In this document: piece after piece, positions 1 to 10,888 of the stretch | How the letters are laid out: each line of letters begins with the position of its first letter | Position numbering within the stretch: position 1 is the stretch's first letter | DNA from: Ceratotherium simum simum | Taxonomy: Eukaryota > Chordata > Mammalia > Perissodactyla > Rhinocerotidae | Length of the DNA: 64,000 bases | Assembly: GCF_000283155.1 (NCBI RefSeq) | Contig: NW_004454207.1 | Span: 12,608,014 to 12,672,013, forward strand | Direction: 5' to 3' | The notes under the pieces: model-generated | Databases searched by the model: none | Seen by the model: the letters and a program-made list of their open reading frames with translations, nothing else | What the model was told of the DNA's origin: nothing | Program-made: the position numbers and the translations under genes

Positions 1-1470
1 ATTTCTGTTTGCATCAAAATAAATGGCAAGAACGAACGTTCACAGGGCAGTGATTTTTTGAGTGGTTGTTCGTTTTTAACAAATCAGCTATAGAATTCTA
101 GCTAATGCTTTTTAAATATCGCCTTTTCTTGATTTAAGAATATAAAACTACACTATGGGACTGTTTTGTGAATTTATTGTTGTGAAATCTCTTTGTGGGA
201 AAAGTGTAAGTGACAGAAATACACAGTTGGAGGCCAGTGGTTCTACAACTAACCTTAAATTAAGTCATCCATTACCCATTTCTGATCCTAAACTGAGGAA
301 TTTCTCCTACCCCTACCCCGCCGCCATTTTCTCTCTAGACTAATATCCCAATGAATTTAGGGAGATGTGTGGCTAAAAGCGATCATTATCTCTTTCTAGT
401 AAACCTGAACATGTCATGTTTCCCAAGAAGCCAAAATAGCACACAGTGTACTGTTTTGCTGACGTAGACTACTTCGTGGGAAAAAAATAGAGAATCACCT
501 TAATCTTTTGGAAATAGCGAAATAAGTTTCCCCTTTCTTTCTGATTTAAACTGTAAAACAAGCTTTAAAAAACTATAAGCCATCAAATAAACTTTAAAAA
601 TGGTACATTTGACTTTGAACATTTGAGTTTTCGTACATTATTCCTGAGCATCTAAAAGCGCTAAATTTTGATTTTTGTACGTTAGCTGACATATATTTTG
701 AGCAATACATTACATAGTGTGGTACTGACCTGTCCGGAGAGAGACTTCTGTTCCTGATTCAAGCAGGAACTGAAATGTGTCTGTGTTCTGTGTAGCAGGT
801 ATATTCCTACTGTGAGGGATGTCATAAGCCACTGTGATTATTACACCCCTTGCATGACATTACATGGTCTCGTTGTGACATTTCATTATGACCAAAATGT
901 ACTTTTCTTTTGGAAGCTTTACTGTTTCTGAAATTGGGCCCTTTTCGCCAATCGGCATATTTACTCTGTAGAGCCCACCCTTGAAGAAGAAGTTATCTTT
1001 TATCATTGATGCCTCTTTCACTCTCATTTTTAAAAAAGAGGTTTATAGAAGGGCCTAGTACAGTAAGAAGCATTCTGCTTCTCCAAGACCAAGCAAAGTA
1101 AAACCACATCATTTAAATAAACTAACTCTTCCGGGTCATTCCTGTCTTCAATTAGTTTTCCTACCAATTCCTAGAAAGTAGCGGGAGCTCCTAAATACCT
1201 TGAGGGCATCTTTTCACACTGGCAGAGCCCCACAGAGCAAATGGAAGCTGTCTTTTCCAAGCCCTCTAGCTTAAGTATTTGAGAATACAGTCCTCAAATC
1301 CATAAGATAGCAGTCCGAGATGTCCGGAGGCATGCTAGAGGCTTGGGACTGGGAGTGAAGTGGAGTTGGAAGGAAGTTCCTTCCGAGGGGTTCTGAGAAT
1401 TTAGGATACTGTATACCCCCATCCCCTTTTATTTTTTGAAAGAAGTAGAGGCTTTTTGGAAATCCAGAGT
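1..1470. other. Intergenic sequence, nothing recognised
   Basis: AT-rich, no SINE or L1 recognised and no coding exon. The ORF at 155-343 has no recognisable homology. Confidence 0.6.
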
Positions 1471-1486
1471 CTGCAATAATTATCTT

Positions 1487-1727
1487 TTTTGGGTGTGTGT
1501 GCTGAGGAAGGTTAGCCCTGGGCTAACATCTGTTGCCAATCCTCCTATTTTTTTTGCTTGAGGAAGATTAGCCCTGAGCTAACATCTGTGCCCAGTCTTC
1601 CTCCACTTTATATGTGGGTCACTGCCACAGCATGGCTGATGAGTGGTGTAGGTCTGCCCCTGGGATCCCAACCATAAGGGAAGTGCACTGCTGAATTTAA
1701 CCACTACGCCACACCACGGTGGGCCCC
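1487..1727 (-). repeat. ERE-type SINE
   Basis: Reverse-oriented tRNA-like head (promoter-box end at 1700-1727) and two copies of the gagctaacatctgt body motif. Flanked by a diverged target duplication, ctgcaataattatctt (1471) and atgcagtaatcatctt (1728), so an older copy. Confidence 0.85.
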
Positions 1728-1803
1728 ATGCAGTAATCATCTTGGTAATCACTTTTCATGTAACTAGTCCCCACCCCAATCTCTGGGAATCAAAGAGGAG
1801 TTT

Positions 1804-2108
1804 GTTTGTTTTTTTTTTTTTTTGGTGAGGAAGATCAGCCCTGAGCTAACATCCGTGCTAATCCTCCTCTTTTTGCTGAGGAGGACCGGCTCTAAGCTAA
1901 CATCTATTGCTAATCCTCCTCCTTTTTTTTCCCCAAAGCCCCAGTAGATAGTTGTATGTCATAGTTGCACATCCTTCTAGTTGCTGTATGTGGGACGTGG
2001 CCTCAGCATGGCTGGAGAAGCGGTGCGTCGGTGCGCGCCCTGGATCCGAACCCGGGCCGCCAGTAGTGGAGTGCGTGCACTTAACCGCTAAGCCACGGGG
2101 CTGGCCCC
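1804..2108 (-). repeat. ERE-type SINE, long form
   Basis: Contains the extra module with gccccagtagatagttgtat between head and body. Poly-T at the left and target duplication tcaaagag at 1790 and 2109. Confidence 0.9.
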
Positions 2109-2385
2109 TCAAAGAGTTTTATCTTCAAGCAAACTCTGATAAAGCTGCATATGCATTCTCTTTCCTCTTGAAAACTGTTTTGCCAATCGCTCTGTAGTTG
2201 TTCAGGATTTTTAGGGCATCTTGTGGGATCCAGTCCATCTCAGTCCCTCAGGGTCCACCAGTATCCCCTAAATCAATACCAACTTCTGCCAGTCCACTGA
2301 CACATTCTAACAGGATGGTGGCTGTCGTCCTAAGCATTACTTCCTGGTACCTATCACAGATGGAGTCTTCAAAATGCAATCTGAG

Positions 2386-2617
2386 GGGCTGGCTCCGTGG
2401 CATAGCAGTTAAGCGTGCTCGCTCCGCTGCAGCGGCCCAGGTTCTGATCCTGGGCCCACACTGATGCACAGCTTGTCAGGCCATGCTGTGGCGGCGTCCC
2501 ATATAAAGTAGAAGAAGATAGGCACAGATGTTAGCCCAGGGCCAGTCTTTCTCGGCAAAAAGAGGAGGATTGGCATGGATGTTAGCTCAGGGCTGATCTT
2601 CCTCACACACACAAAAA
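2386..2617 (+). repeat. ERE-type SINE
   Basis: Full-length forward copy, flanked by the 15-bp perfect duplication aaaatgcaatctgag (2371 and 2618), so relatively recent. Confidence 0.92.
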
Positions 2618-2632
2618 AAAATGCAATCTGAG

Positions 2633-3950
2633 GGTCCCCAAATTTTCCAGTCTTTCAATTTCATTGTTTTAAGAGCCAAATAGAATAACTTGAGCCTTTA
2701 TGTGGCATGACTAATAGGACATCGGTGTCTTCATGAATGTTGGAGGATTCCTGGCCAATGCTTACACATCTTGGTCATTGTCGGTCACCTGTCACTTGGA
2801 ATGGCTCCTCTTAGCTTCTCTCCTGTTACCTCTGGCGTTCTGGTCTGTCGCCATCCCTCCACACTTCTCCAGCTCTCTCTCTGCACTTCCTGACTCAAAA
2901 ACTTGACTCTCCTTCCACTTCCCTAGTAAAGCAAAAAACTAAAGCTGTCACAAGGAAACTTCAATCTCTTTAAACAGGTCACGGCTTCTAGAGATCCCTA
3001 CACAGGGATGTCCGCTGTAGTCATCTCTAAGTCAGATCTGTAGTCTTTTGGTGGGGATGCTTTCCTAAGCATATCAATTGTTTCTCCCATCCCCTCTCTT
3101 CCCCAATCTCATGAGCCCCCAAACCCCTCCCCTGGGCCCAGCTAGGAGAATACCAAATCCCTAAACATCCAAAAGGGATGTGGGCGCAAAAACAAACAAC
3201 CTTCAAGGGGCACTCCCCCCAGGAAACAGAGCATGTCTGACGTATTTACATTTGTGTTATTACATTTGTGTTATTTCGCCAGTATGGGAAGCTACCTCAA
3301 GGAAAATGAATTGATAACTTGACTTATAGGTTTATGACCAAGAGGACTCAATAATGTGATTCTTCCTGGAACCAAATCCTTCTTCATATTTCACCTCCAT
3401 CCTTAAAGCCCTAGCAAGCAATTCTCTGCTGGCAGTTGTTAGAATAACTGCTTTGTGCCTGCAGCCAGCCAACAAGGGTTCAGAAACATTCAGGTTTGGT
3501 CTCAGACTCCCCAACACATTGTGACAGGTTTAGACAACATGGGGTGCTATGTGAGCAAGCACAAAAGGGGGGATGTAATCTGGGCTTGGGAAGGTGAAGC
3601 AAGGCTTCTCAGAGGCAGTGATCTCTAAATTCAGTCCAAAGAGAAGAAGGAGAAGGAAAAAGGAAGAGAATAAAGGACACCCACAGGGCAGTGCTTTCCA
3701 GGCCTGGGAGAGGCAGCAATGCACCTTTAGAGAACCGCTGATCATTTAGTAGGGTTACAGTGTAGGACACAAGAAGGGGAGAAGGAAAAGAAGCAAAAAT
3801 CAGGAAGGCCGCAGAGTATAGGCCATGGCAGTCAGGCCTTCTTCCCTGCTGTGCTGCCTCTCACCCCATGTTCTTTCCACTTTACCATGTTATTATACTG
3901 ATTAACATAGTAAATGATCTTAACATTGTTGCATTTTTTACTCCTACTTA
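2633..3950. other. Intergenic sequence, nothing recognised
   Basis: No recognisable repeat or exon. Purine-rich stretch at 3640-3680. The ORFs at 3332-3517 and 3530-3745 (minus) have no recognisable domain. Confidence 0.55.
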
Positions 3951-3954
3951 ATTC

Positions 3955-5085
3955 CATAAATTGTTCATTTGTAATCTACTATACTAATTTAGTTATTCAT
4001 GCCATAAACATGAGTGCCCACTATGTGCCAAGTCCTGTTCTAAGCACTGGGGATCTATCAGTGACCAAAACATATCAAAATACTTGCCCTCTTATGGATT
4101 ACATAAGTTAGGTAATAAAATAAATAAGGAAATTATATGATCTGTTAGAATGTGACGAGTGCTACAGGAAGTAATAGAGCAGGGTAAAGAGATTAGGAGT
4201 GTCGAGGGGGAGGGGTCTTCCAGTTTTAACTGGGATAATCAGGGTAGGAAGTGTCATTTGAGCCTTGACTTGAAGGAGATGACGGACTAGAGTGTGTAAA
4301 GCCCTGTAGGCCATTGTAAGGTCTTTGGCCTTGGAGAAATTGGGAACCACTGGAAGCTTTTGAGAAGAGGAGCAATATGATTAACACTCAGGCTGCTGTG
4401 TAAATAATAGAATTTAGGCATAATGTAATGTGCAACATGACGACTATAGTTAACACTGCTGTATGGTATATTTGAAATTTGCTAAGAGAGTAAATCCTAA
4501 GAATTCTCATCACAAGGAAAAAAACACTTTTTCTTTTTTTCTCTCTTTTTTTTGTATCTGTATGAGATGATGGATGTTTAAACTTATTGCAGTAATCATT
4601 TCACGATATATGTAAGTCAAGTCATTATGCTGTACACCTTAAACATATACAGTGCTGTATGTCAATTATATCTCAATAAAACTGAAAGAAAAAACGCTGG
4701 AAAGATAACACAAAAAAATAAAAAATAAAATGGGCTGTTAAAAAAAAGAATTTAGGCGGACAAATGTGGAAGCAGGGAGATGGGTAAGGAGACTATTCCA
4801 ACAATGGAATGGAGGCTACAGTAGAGACAGTGAAAAGTGGCCAGACTCTGCAAATATTCTGAAGGTAGAGCCAACAGGATTTCCTGGATGTAGGGATACA
4901 GGAAAGAGAGGAGTCAAGGATGTCACCAAAGTTTCTGGCCTAAGTGATTGGAAGGATGGAAATGTCATTTCTGGTGATGGGGGAGACTTCAAGAGGAGCA
5001 GGTTTGAAGGGGGTGGGGAAGAAAGGAGAGGGTGCAAGGACTGGGCCCTGGGGCGTGCCAAGGGCAGGGAGCCGTCCAGGTGAAC
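3955..5085 (+). repeat. Ancient interspersed repeat (L2-like start), interrupted by an L1 tail
   Basis: Begins with the L2-type phrase ctatgtgccaagtcctgttc and continues through the widespread mammalian text around gccctgtaggccattgtaag and gtcaaggatgtcaccaaag. It is interrupted at 4420-4746. The 105-codon ORF at 4766-5083 is repeat-derived. Confidence 0.55.
4420..4746 (+). mobile_element. 5'-truncated L1, 3' end only
   Basis: L1 3'-end text (ctgtatgtcaattatatctc, AATAAA, A-rich tail) flanked by the duplication agaatttaggc at 4409 and 4747. Inserted into the older repeat around it. Confidence 0.85.
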
Positions 5086-5330
5086 ATAGGAACTAGTCTA
5101 GGAGACCAGAGTGTGGTAGGCTACCAGCTGGAGAGACAGGTAGTGTAAATTGCTAAATATCCACTATCAATAAAAGATGCAGTGAATGTCGCTATTTTAA
5201 CTGAATACATTTACCTTGAAATACAGTGTAAACAATGCCCCCTTAAAATGAAAACATTAAAAAGAGAAAATTTTTAAAAAGTTAATCATTTTTGTGCTCC
5301 TTATGAACCAATGAAAAATAACACTATGTA

Positions 5331-5761
5331 GGGGCCGGCCCGGTGGCGTAGCGGTTAAGTGCGCGCGCTCCGCTGCTGGCAGCCCGGGCCCGGATCCCGG
5401 GCGTGCACCGTCGCACCGCTTGTCAGGCCATGCTGTGGCGGCGTCCCACATAAAGTGGAGGAAGATGGGCACGGATGTTAGCCCAGGGCCAGTCTTCCTC
5501 AGCAAAAAGANNNNNNNNNNNNNNNNNNNNNNNNNNNNNNNNNNNNNNNNNNNNNNNNNNNNNNNNNNNNNNNNNNNNNNNNNNNNNNNNNNNNNNNNNN
5601 NNNNNNNNNNCAGGCCATGCTGTGGCGGCGTCCCATATAAAGTGGAGGAAGAGGGGCACGGATGTTAGCCCAGGGCCAGTCTTCCTCAGCAAAAAGAGGA
5701 GGATTGGCAGATGTTAGCTCAGGGCTGATCTTCCTCACAAAAAAAATAAAATAAATTAAAA
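5331..5761 (+). repeat. ERE-type SINE containing an assembly gap
   Basis: Forward ERE, flanked by the perfect 15-bp duplication aaaaataacactatg (5314 and 5762). The SINE middle appears on both sides of the N run (5427-5510 and 5611-5697), so the gap sits inside a single insertion. Confidence 0.9.
5511..5610. other. Assembly gap (100 N)
   Basis: Exactly 100 N, the usual placeholder for a gap of unknown size. The flanks overlap in sequence. Confidence 0.99.
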
Positions 5762-5844
5762 AAAAATAACACTATGCTTCAGAAGCCTCGACATGCAAGC
5801 CACATATTCATGAGGTGTTTATGAGATTACCAAGGGGCTGAGTG

Positions 5845-6210
5845 TAAGCAGAGCAAGGACTGGGGCATGCCAGCGTTAGGGAATCATTCGGGAGAAGATA
5901 GAGAACTGTCAAGGAGACACAAAAGGAGTAGCCAGTGTGATAAAAGTAAAACAAAGAGTGTGGTATGCTAAGCCAGATAGAAAAGTACTGTCAGTTGTTA
6001 AACATCCACTATCAATAAAAGATGAATGTCACCATTTTAATGGAATATATTTTCTTTGAAACACAATGTAGACAATGCCCCCTTGTAAATGAAAATGTTA
6101 AAAAGAACAAATTCCCCCCCAAAGTTAATCATTTTTATGTTCTTTATGAACCAATGAAAAGCAACACTATACTTTAGAAGCCTCAAGATACAAGCCACAT
6201 ATTCATAAGT
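5845..6210. repeat. Local tandem duplication, copy B (no ERE)
   Basis: Second copy of the 5025-5818 segment. The site holding the SINE in copy A is uninterrupted here (gaaaagcaacactatacttt at 6157-6176). Confidence 0.8.
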
Positions 6211-7291
6211 ACTACATTTCAGAAGATGTGCACGAAAACACACACACATCCTAAAGTGTGAGCGCCAGAGTTGAGGTAGGTGGGAGCAATGAAGAGCTGC
6301 TATATGGTGTTTGCTCGATGAAAGAAGCGGGGGAAAAAAAAGCCTCTGATAATTACGGTTGCCAGAAGCACAGCTTTAGGGTTTGGGGACTGTGGTTAAG
6401 GATAGAGACGGGATTGAATCTAGGCTCTGAGGTTATTTATTGGTTTCAAAACTAAGTTCTTAAAAAAAACAGTGATCACATAGCTCTCTCGGGACAAAAT
6501 GTCTCTGTGGATACAGGGCAGAGAGGAACTTTAGGTAAGTCAGTTCTGGCTGCCTCGGCTTGGGGCCGGGGTCGCTGAAGTGGAAGCAGGGGAAGCGCAC
6601 ATGAACAATGGGACCCAGGCCAGGCTGAAAGGATGGCTGAGCTTCATGCTGTCCAGCAGCTTGGGAGAAGAGTGGCACTGTTTTGGTGAGCGGTGTTGGA
6701 ATGCTAAGCATAGGTGAGGTAGGATGACCCTCTGGGATTGGAAGTCTCAATGATGCTAAATGGTGATTCTTCCCAAATTGATCCACAGATTCAAAACAAT
6801 TGCTACCAGACATCCAGCTGGCTTTTTTGCAGAAATTGACAAGCTGATTCTAAAATTTATATGGAAATGCAAAGGCTTTAGAAGAGCCAACACAATTTTG
6901 AAAAGGAACATAGTTAAAGGATTTATACTTTCCAATTTCAAGATGTACTAAAACTACAGAAATCAAGACAGTGTGGTACTGCCACAAAGACAGACATATA
7001 GATCAATGGAACAGAATTGAGAGTCCAGAAATAAACCCTTTTATGGTCAATTTATTTTTGACAAAGGTGCCAAGGCAATTCAATAGGGAAAGGATTGTCT
7101 TTTCAACAAACGGTGCTGGGACAATTGGATATCCACATGCAAAAAGATGGAGTTAAACCCTTACTTCACACTATACACAAAAATTAACTCAAAATAGATC
7201 ATAGACCTAAATCTAAGAGCTAAAACTATAAACCTTTAAGAAGAAAACATAGGGGTAAATCTTTGTGACCTTGGGTTAGGCAAGTATTCTT

Positions 7292-7731
7292 TTCTTTTTT
7301 TTCAAAATACTTATTTATTAATTCATTTACAATAATAAACTTTTATGTGTTAACATAAATCACACATTTTTATGAAAAACAGCTGTTTTCCAAAACAAAA
7401 AAATCTAGTGAGAAGAGGAGCATTGTTTCACATTTTTTACAAATCTCTGTGATGTCTGGCTTAATAGAGAACAGGTGGGGTCTCATATCTGCTTCTGTCC
7501 TCAATCTGTTATGGCATCGCACATCATGTAACCTCTGGAAAAGACTGGTGCACATTCATGAGAGAATGAGAGTGAAAAATGCAAATGACATCATAGTGTT
7601 ATTATGAAAACAGGCCCCACAGATCCCCGGAAAAGGGGGTCCCTATATTTCTTTTTAAAAGCTAAGAAGCTGTTTCTAGAAGCTTTCCCAGCAGACCACC
7701 CCTCGTGTTTAATTGACCAGGACGGGATCAC
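7292..7731 (-). mobile_element. Unidentified retroposed sequence inside the L1
   Basis: About 440 bp with a T-rich left end (A-tail on the minus strand), flanked by ttaggcaagtattctt (7276) and ttaggcagtattctt (7732). On the minus strand it resembles a 3'UTR-like tail ending in aataaataag. The parent sequence was not recognised. Confidence 0.6.
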
Positions 7732-7929
7732 TTAGGCAGTATTCTTAAATGTGACACCAAAAGCATGATTCATAAAAGAAGAAATAAATTGGACTTCATC
7801 AAAGTTAAAAACTTTTGCTTTTCAAAGACACCATTAAGAAAATGAAAAGATAAGCTACAGACTGGGAGAAAACATTTGCAAATCATGTATCCGATAAAAA
7901 CTTGTATCCAAAATATATAAAGAACTCTT

Positions 7930-8004
7930 TTTTTTTTTTTTTTTGTTTATTGCAGTAACATTTGTTTATGACATTGTAAAAATTTCAGGTGTACATCATT
8001 GTAC
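7930..8004 (-). mobile_element. L1 3' end joined to an ERE (chimeric insertion, L1 part)
   Basis: Poly-T, then the reverse complement of the L1 3' terminus (ttgcagtaacatttgtttat), the same terminus as at 18725-18775. Left duplication tataaagaactctt at 7916. Confidence 0.8.
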
Positions 8005-8238
8005 TTTTTTTTTTGTGACGAACATTAGCCCTGAGCTAACATCTGTTGCCAGTCCTCCCCTTTTTGCTGAGAAAGATTGTCCCTGGGCTAACATCTGTGC
8101 CCATCTCCCTCGACTTTATATGGGATGCCGCCACAGCATGGCTTGACAAGCGGTGCATGCCTGGGATCCGAACCGGCAAACCCTGGGCCATAGAAGCGGA
8201 GCATGAGAACTTAACTGCTACGCCACCGGGCCAGCCCC
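8005..8238 (-). repeat. ERE-type SINE (chimeric insertion, SINE part)
   Basis: Full-length reverse ERE with a 10-base T tract abutting the L1 terminus. The right duplication tataaagaactctt (8239) lies directly against the SINE head. Confidence 0.9.
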
Positions 8239-9169
8239 TATAAAGAACTCTTGCAACTCGACAATAAGAAGATAAACAACCTAATTTAAAAATAGGTTTA
8301 AATATTTTACCGAAGAAGAGATATGAATGGCTAATAAGTACTACATGAAAAGATGCTCAACGTCATTAGTCATTAGAGAAAGGCAAATTAAAACTACATA
8401 TATTAGAATACCTATAATAAAAAGGAGAGACAATATCAAGCGCTGGTGAGGATGTGGAGAAACTAGAGCCCTCATACATTGCTGGTGGGAATGTAAAATG
8501 GTGCAGCCACTTTGGAAAAGTTTGGCTGTTGCTCAAAATGTTAAATATAGATTTACCATAGGACTCACGAATTGCACAACTATTAACCAAGAGAAATGAA
8601 AACATTTTTATAAAAATGTGTACATAAATGTTCATAGCATTATTCACAATAACAAAAACTTGTACATGAATGTTCATAACAGTATTATTCACAATAGCCA
8701 AAAAGTGGAAACAATCCAAATACCCACCAATTGGTAAATGGATCAACAAAATGTGGTATGTCCATACAACGGAATTACATTCAGCAATAAAAAGCAATGA
8801 ACTACTACTGATAGACGCTACAACATAGATGAACCTCAAAACCATTATGCTAAGTGAGAGAAGCCAGATGCAAAAGACCACATACTGTATGATTCCATTT
8901 ATACAAAATATCCAGAAAAGGCAAATCTATAAAGACAGACCATTAGTGGTTGCCTGGGTCCAGAGATGGAAACGTGGATTGACTGCAAATGCACACAAGG
9001 GATCTCTTTGGGGTGATGGAAATATTCAAAATCTGAATTGTGGTGATGGTTGCACAACTCTGTAAATTTACTAAAAATCATTGAATTGTATACTTAAAGC
9101 AGGTGAATTTTATGGTGTGCAAATTTTACCTCTATAAAACCGATTTTTATAAAACAGTATACTTATAAT

Positions 9170-9345
9170 TGCCTATGAATTCCAGCTCTGCTACTTATTA
9201 GCTGTGGAATCGTGGGCATGTTATCTAATCTTTTTAGGACTCAATTTCCTCACTTGTAAAATGGGAATAATAGTATATACCTCATCAGATTGTCGTGAAG
9301 ATTCAAGTTAATACTTAAGTCGGTGCCAGTATTTGTTAACTACTA
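9170..9345 (+). repeat. MIR SINE
   Basis: MIR landmarks in order: ccagctctgctacttattag, ctgtggaatcgtgggca, tcacttgtaaaatgggaata and gtgaagattcaagttaat. Confidence 0.85.
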
Positions 9346-9429
9346 TTATCTTATTAATAACATTTTCTGTGATGTTTATACTTCCAATAAAAGTTTCTGA
9401 CAATGAAGCACATTATATTCTATTTATCA

Positions 9430-9590
9430 ATAAATTTTATTATTTTATTGAGCTATAATTCACATACCATAAGATTTACACTTTCAAACTGTACAATTCA
9501 TTGGTTTTTAGTATATTCACAAAGTAGTGCAACCATCACCACTAATTCTACATTTTTATCAACTCAATGGGTTTTTTGAATTGGCTGGTG
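9430..9590 (-). mobile_element. Old L1 3'UTR fragment
   Basis: Antisense L1 tail text attgagctataattcacata, then gtgcaaccatcaccac, as in other copies in this window. Confidence 0.7.
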
Positions 9591-9599
9591 TAAATATTT

Positions 9600-10185
9600 A
9601 GAATGTAAGATGAATTCTCAATTTATAAACTTATAAATTTCTAAGTTTCTAAATTTAGGAACTAAATGCCTCCATCCAAATACAATATATTGTAGTTTCC
9701 ACCTTCACTTAAGCAATGAACTTGTTTATTGAAACATAGCTTCCTAAGAAAACTGTTGTACCTAAATTTATGTGATAGGAAACATATATTCATTTTAATC
9801 TTAAGTATTCAATGAACACAGGTAGCCTAAATTCTTATTCACCTCTCCTTACATTTTTTTCTGGCTATAAATAATGAATACCTGTTCATGATAGAACATT
9901 TGTAAAGTATAGAAATGCATGGGGAGAAACAAAAATTGCTCGACTTCTTTTTAACACACGATGAATAAAGGGTTAAGAAAGTCTCGAAAATCTTTACATT
10001 TTAAAACACTGATTTAGTATTAAACACTAAACAAGTGGGTTTTCTTGGATCGGCTTTTTAAAAAATCTCTGGGCGCTCTTACGACATCTAGCTTCTATCT
10101 TATGCTAACTCCCTTCTGAACGCAGTCTAGCGCCACCACGGACGGCCTCCCTGGCTCTAGAAACCTCTCTCTGAGAACAAGTTAA
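9600..10185. other. AT-rich sequence upstream of the promoter
   Basis: No repeat or exon recognised. It passes into the CpG-rich promoter. Confidence 0.5.
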
Positions 10186-10798
10186 GGACTTTGCTTTCGC
10201 AATCTCTGGGTCACTGAGCAGTTCACCAAACCTCCGCTCGAGGGCGCCCTCCCCGCGGCCCGTCAGGTGACGCGCGGCGCCGTTAAGCACGGCCAGCTCA
10301 AAGCGCGGCCTCTTCCCGGCCAACAGCCCAGTCACAGGCGGGCCAGACCCCGAGCCGACCTCACTTTTTAAATTATGGGTATCGGAAAAGAAAGACATTC
10401 CCACTGTCTGTCCTCACACCGAGATAAGATTCCCAGGTTCCCGGAAACTCTTTCCGCTATCCCCACGGGAAACGGAAATGGCTTCTCGCTCGCCAGCGCG
10501 CGCGTCGGTTGCATCATCCGCCTAGCAAGGGGCCTTTTTCTGGGGCTGCCCTCAGCGTTGCCTGCATAAATAGCCAACAGGTCTGCGACGAATGGATCCC
10601 AAAACTTTGCCTCGTGATTTGTAGTCAGCCTGCCGGCAGGCACTACATAAACCCAAGCAGAGAGAAGACCAAGCAGTGAGGCCCGTGCTGCACCGATCAC
10701 CCTCCTTTCCCAGGCCGGCGCCTTAGTCAGCCTTCCCGCCTCCGCTGCCCCGCCCCGCACAAGGGGGCCTGCGTACAGTCAGGCAGTAGCCGGCGCGA

Positions 10799-10812
10799 CT
10801 TCCTTCCTCTCC
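10799..10812 (+). promoter_or_regulatory. EIF2S3: Pyrimidine tract, candidate 5'TOP / initiator
   Basis: A 14-base uninterrupted pyrimidine run starting with C (CTTCCTTCCTCTCC) ends 7 bases before the ATG. If transcription starts here the mRNA would have a very short TOP-like leader, as in many translation-factor mRNAs. The start site itself is inferred. Confidence 0.45.
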
Positions 10813-10819
10813 GGGCAAG

Positions 10820-10888
10820 ATGGCTGGGGGCGAGGCTGGAGTGACTCTAGGGCAGCCGCATCTTTCTCGCCAGGATCTCGCCACCTTG
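10820..10888 (+). CDS. EIF2S3: EIF2S3 coding exon 1
   Basis: Encodes residues 1-23, from MAGGEAG to DLATL, the short N-terminal extension before the G domain. The donor gtaaag follows directly. The exon ends in phase 0. Confidence 0.95.

Larger units (their letters stand above)
5025..5818. repeat. Local tandem duplication, copy A (with ERE insert)
   Basis: Aligns with 5845-6210: shared landmarks are gagtgtggta, atccactatcaataaaagat, acaatgcccccttg/a and agccacatattcat. Copy A is split by the SINE at 5331-5761. Confidence 0.8.
6755..9160 (+). mobile_element. Degenerate L1 (ORF2 3' part and tail), with two later insertions
   Basis: Translates in pieces to L1 ORF2: LPKLIHRFKTI at 6763, then [12 protein letters not shown], and on the same strand the late-ORF2 phrases around ctggtgggaatgtaaaatgg (8482) and tggatcaacaaaatgtggta (8739). 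Many stops and frameshifts. Interrupted at 7292-7731 and 7930-8238. Confidence 0.85.

Noticed and set aside
2248..2612. Recurrent short ORFs ending in phrases such as [20 protein letters not shown]
   Set aside because: The same peptide appears at more than a dozen sites because it is the translation of the ERE SINE, not a protein family.
4766..5083. 105-codon ORF
   Set aside because: Entirely within an ancient interspersed repeat whose text is common across mammals.
8366..8881. 171-codon ORF on the minus strand
   Set aside because: Antisense reading of degenerate L1 ORF2 and tail, not a gene.
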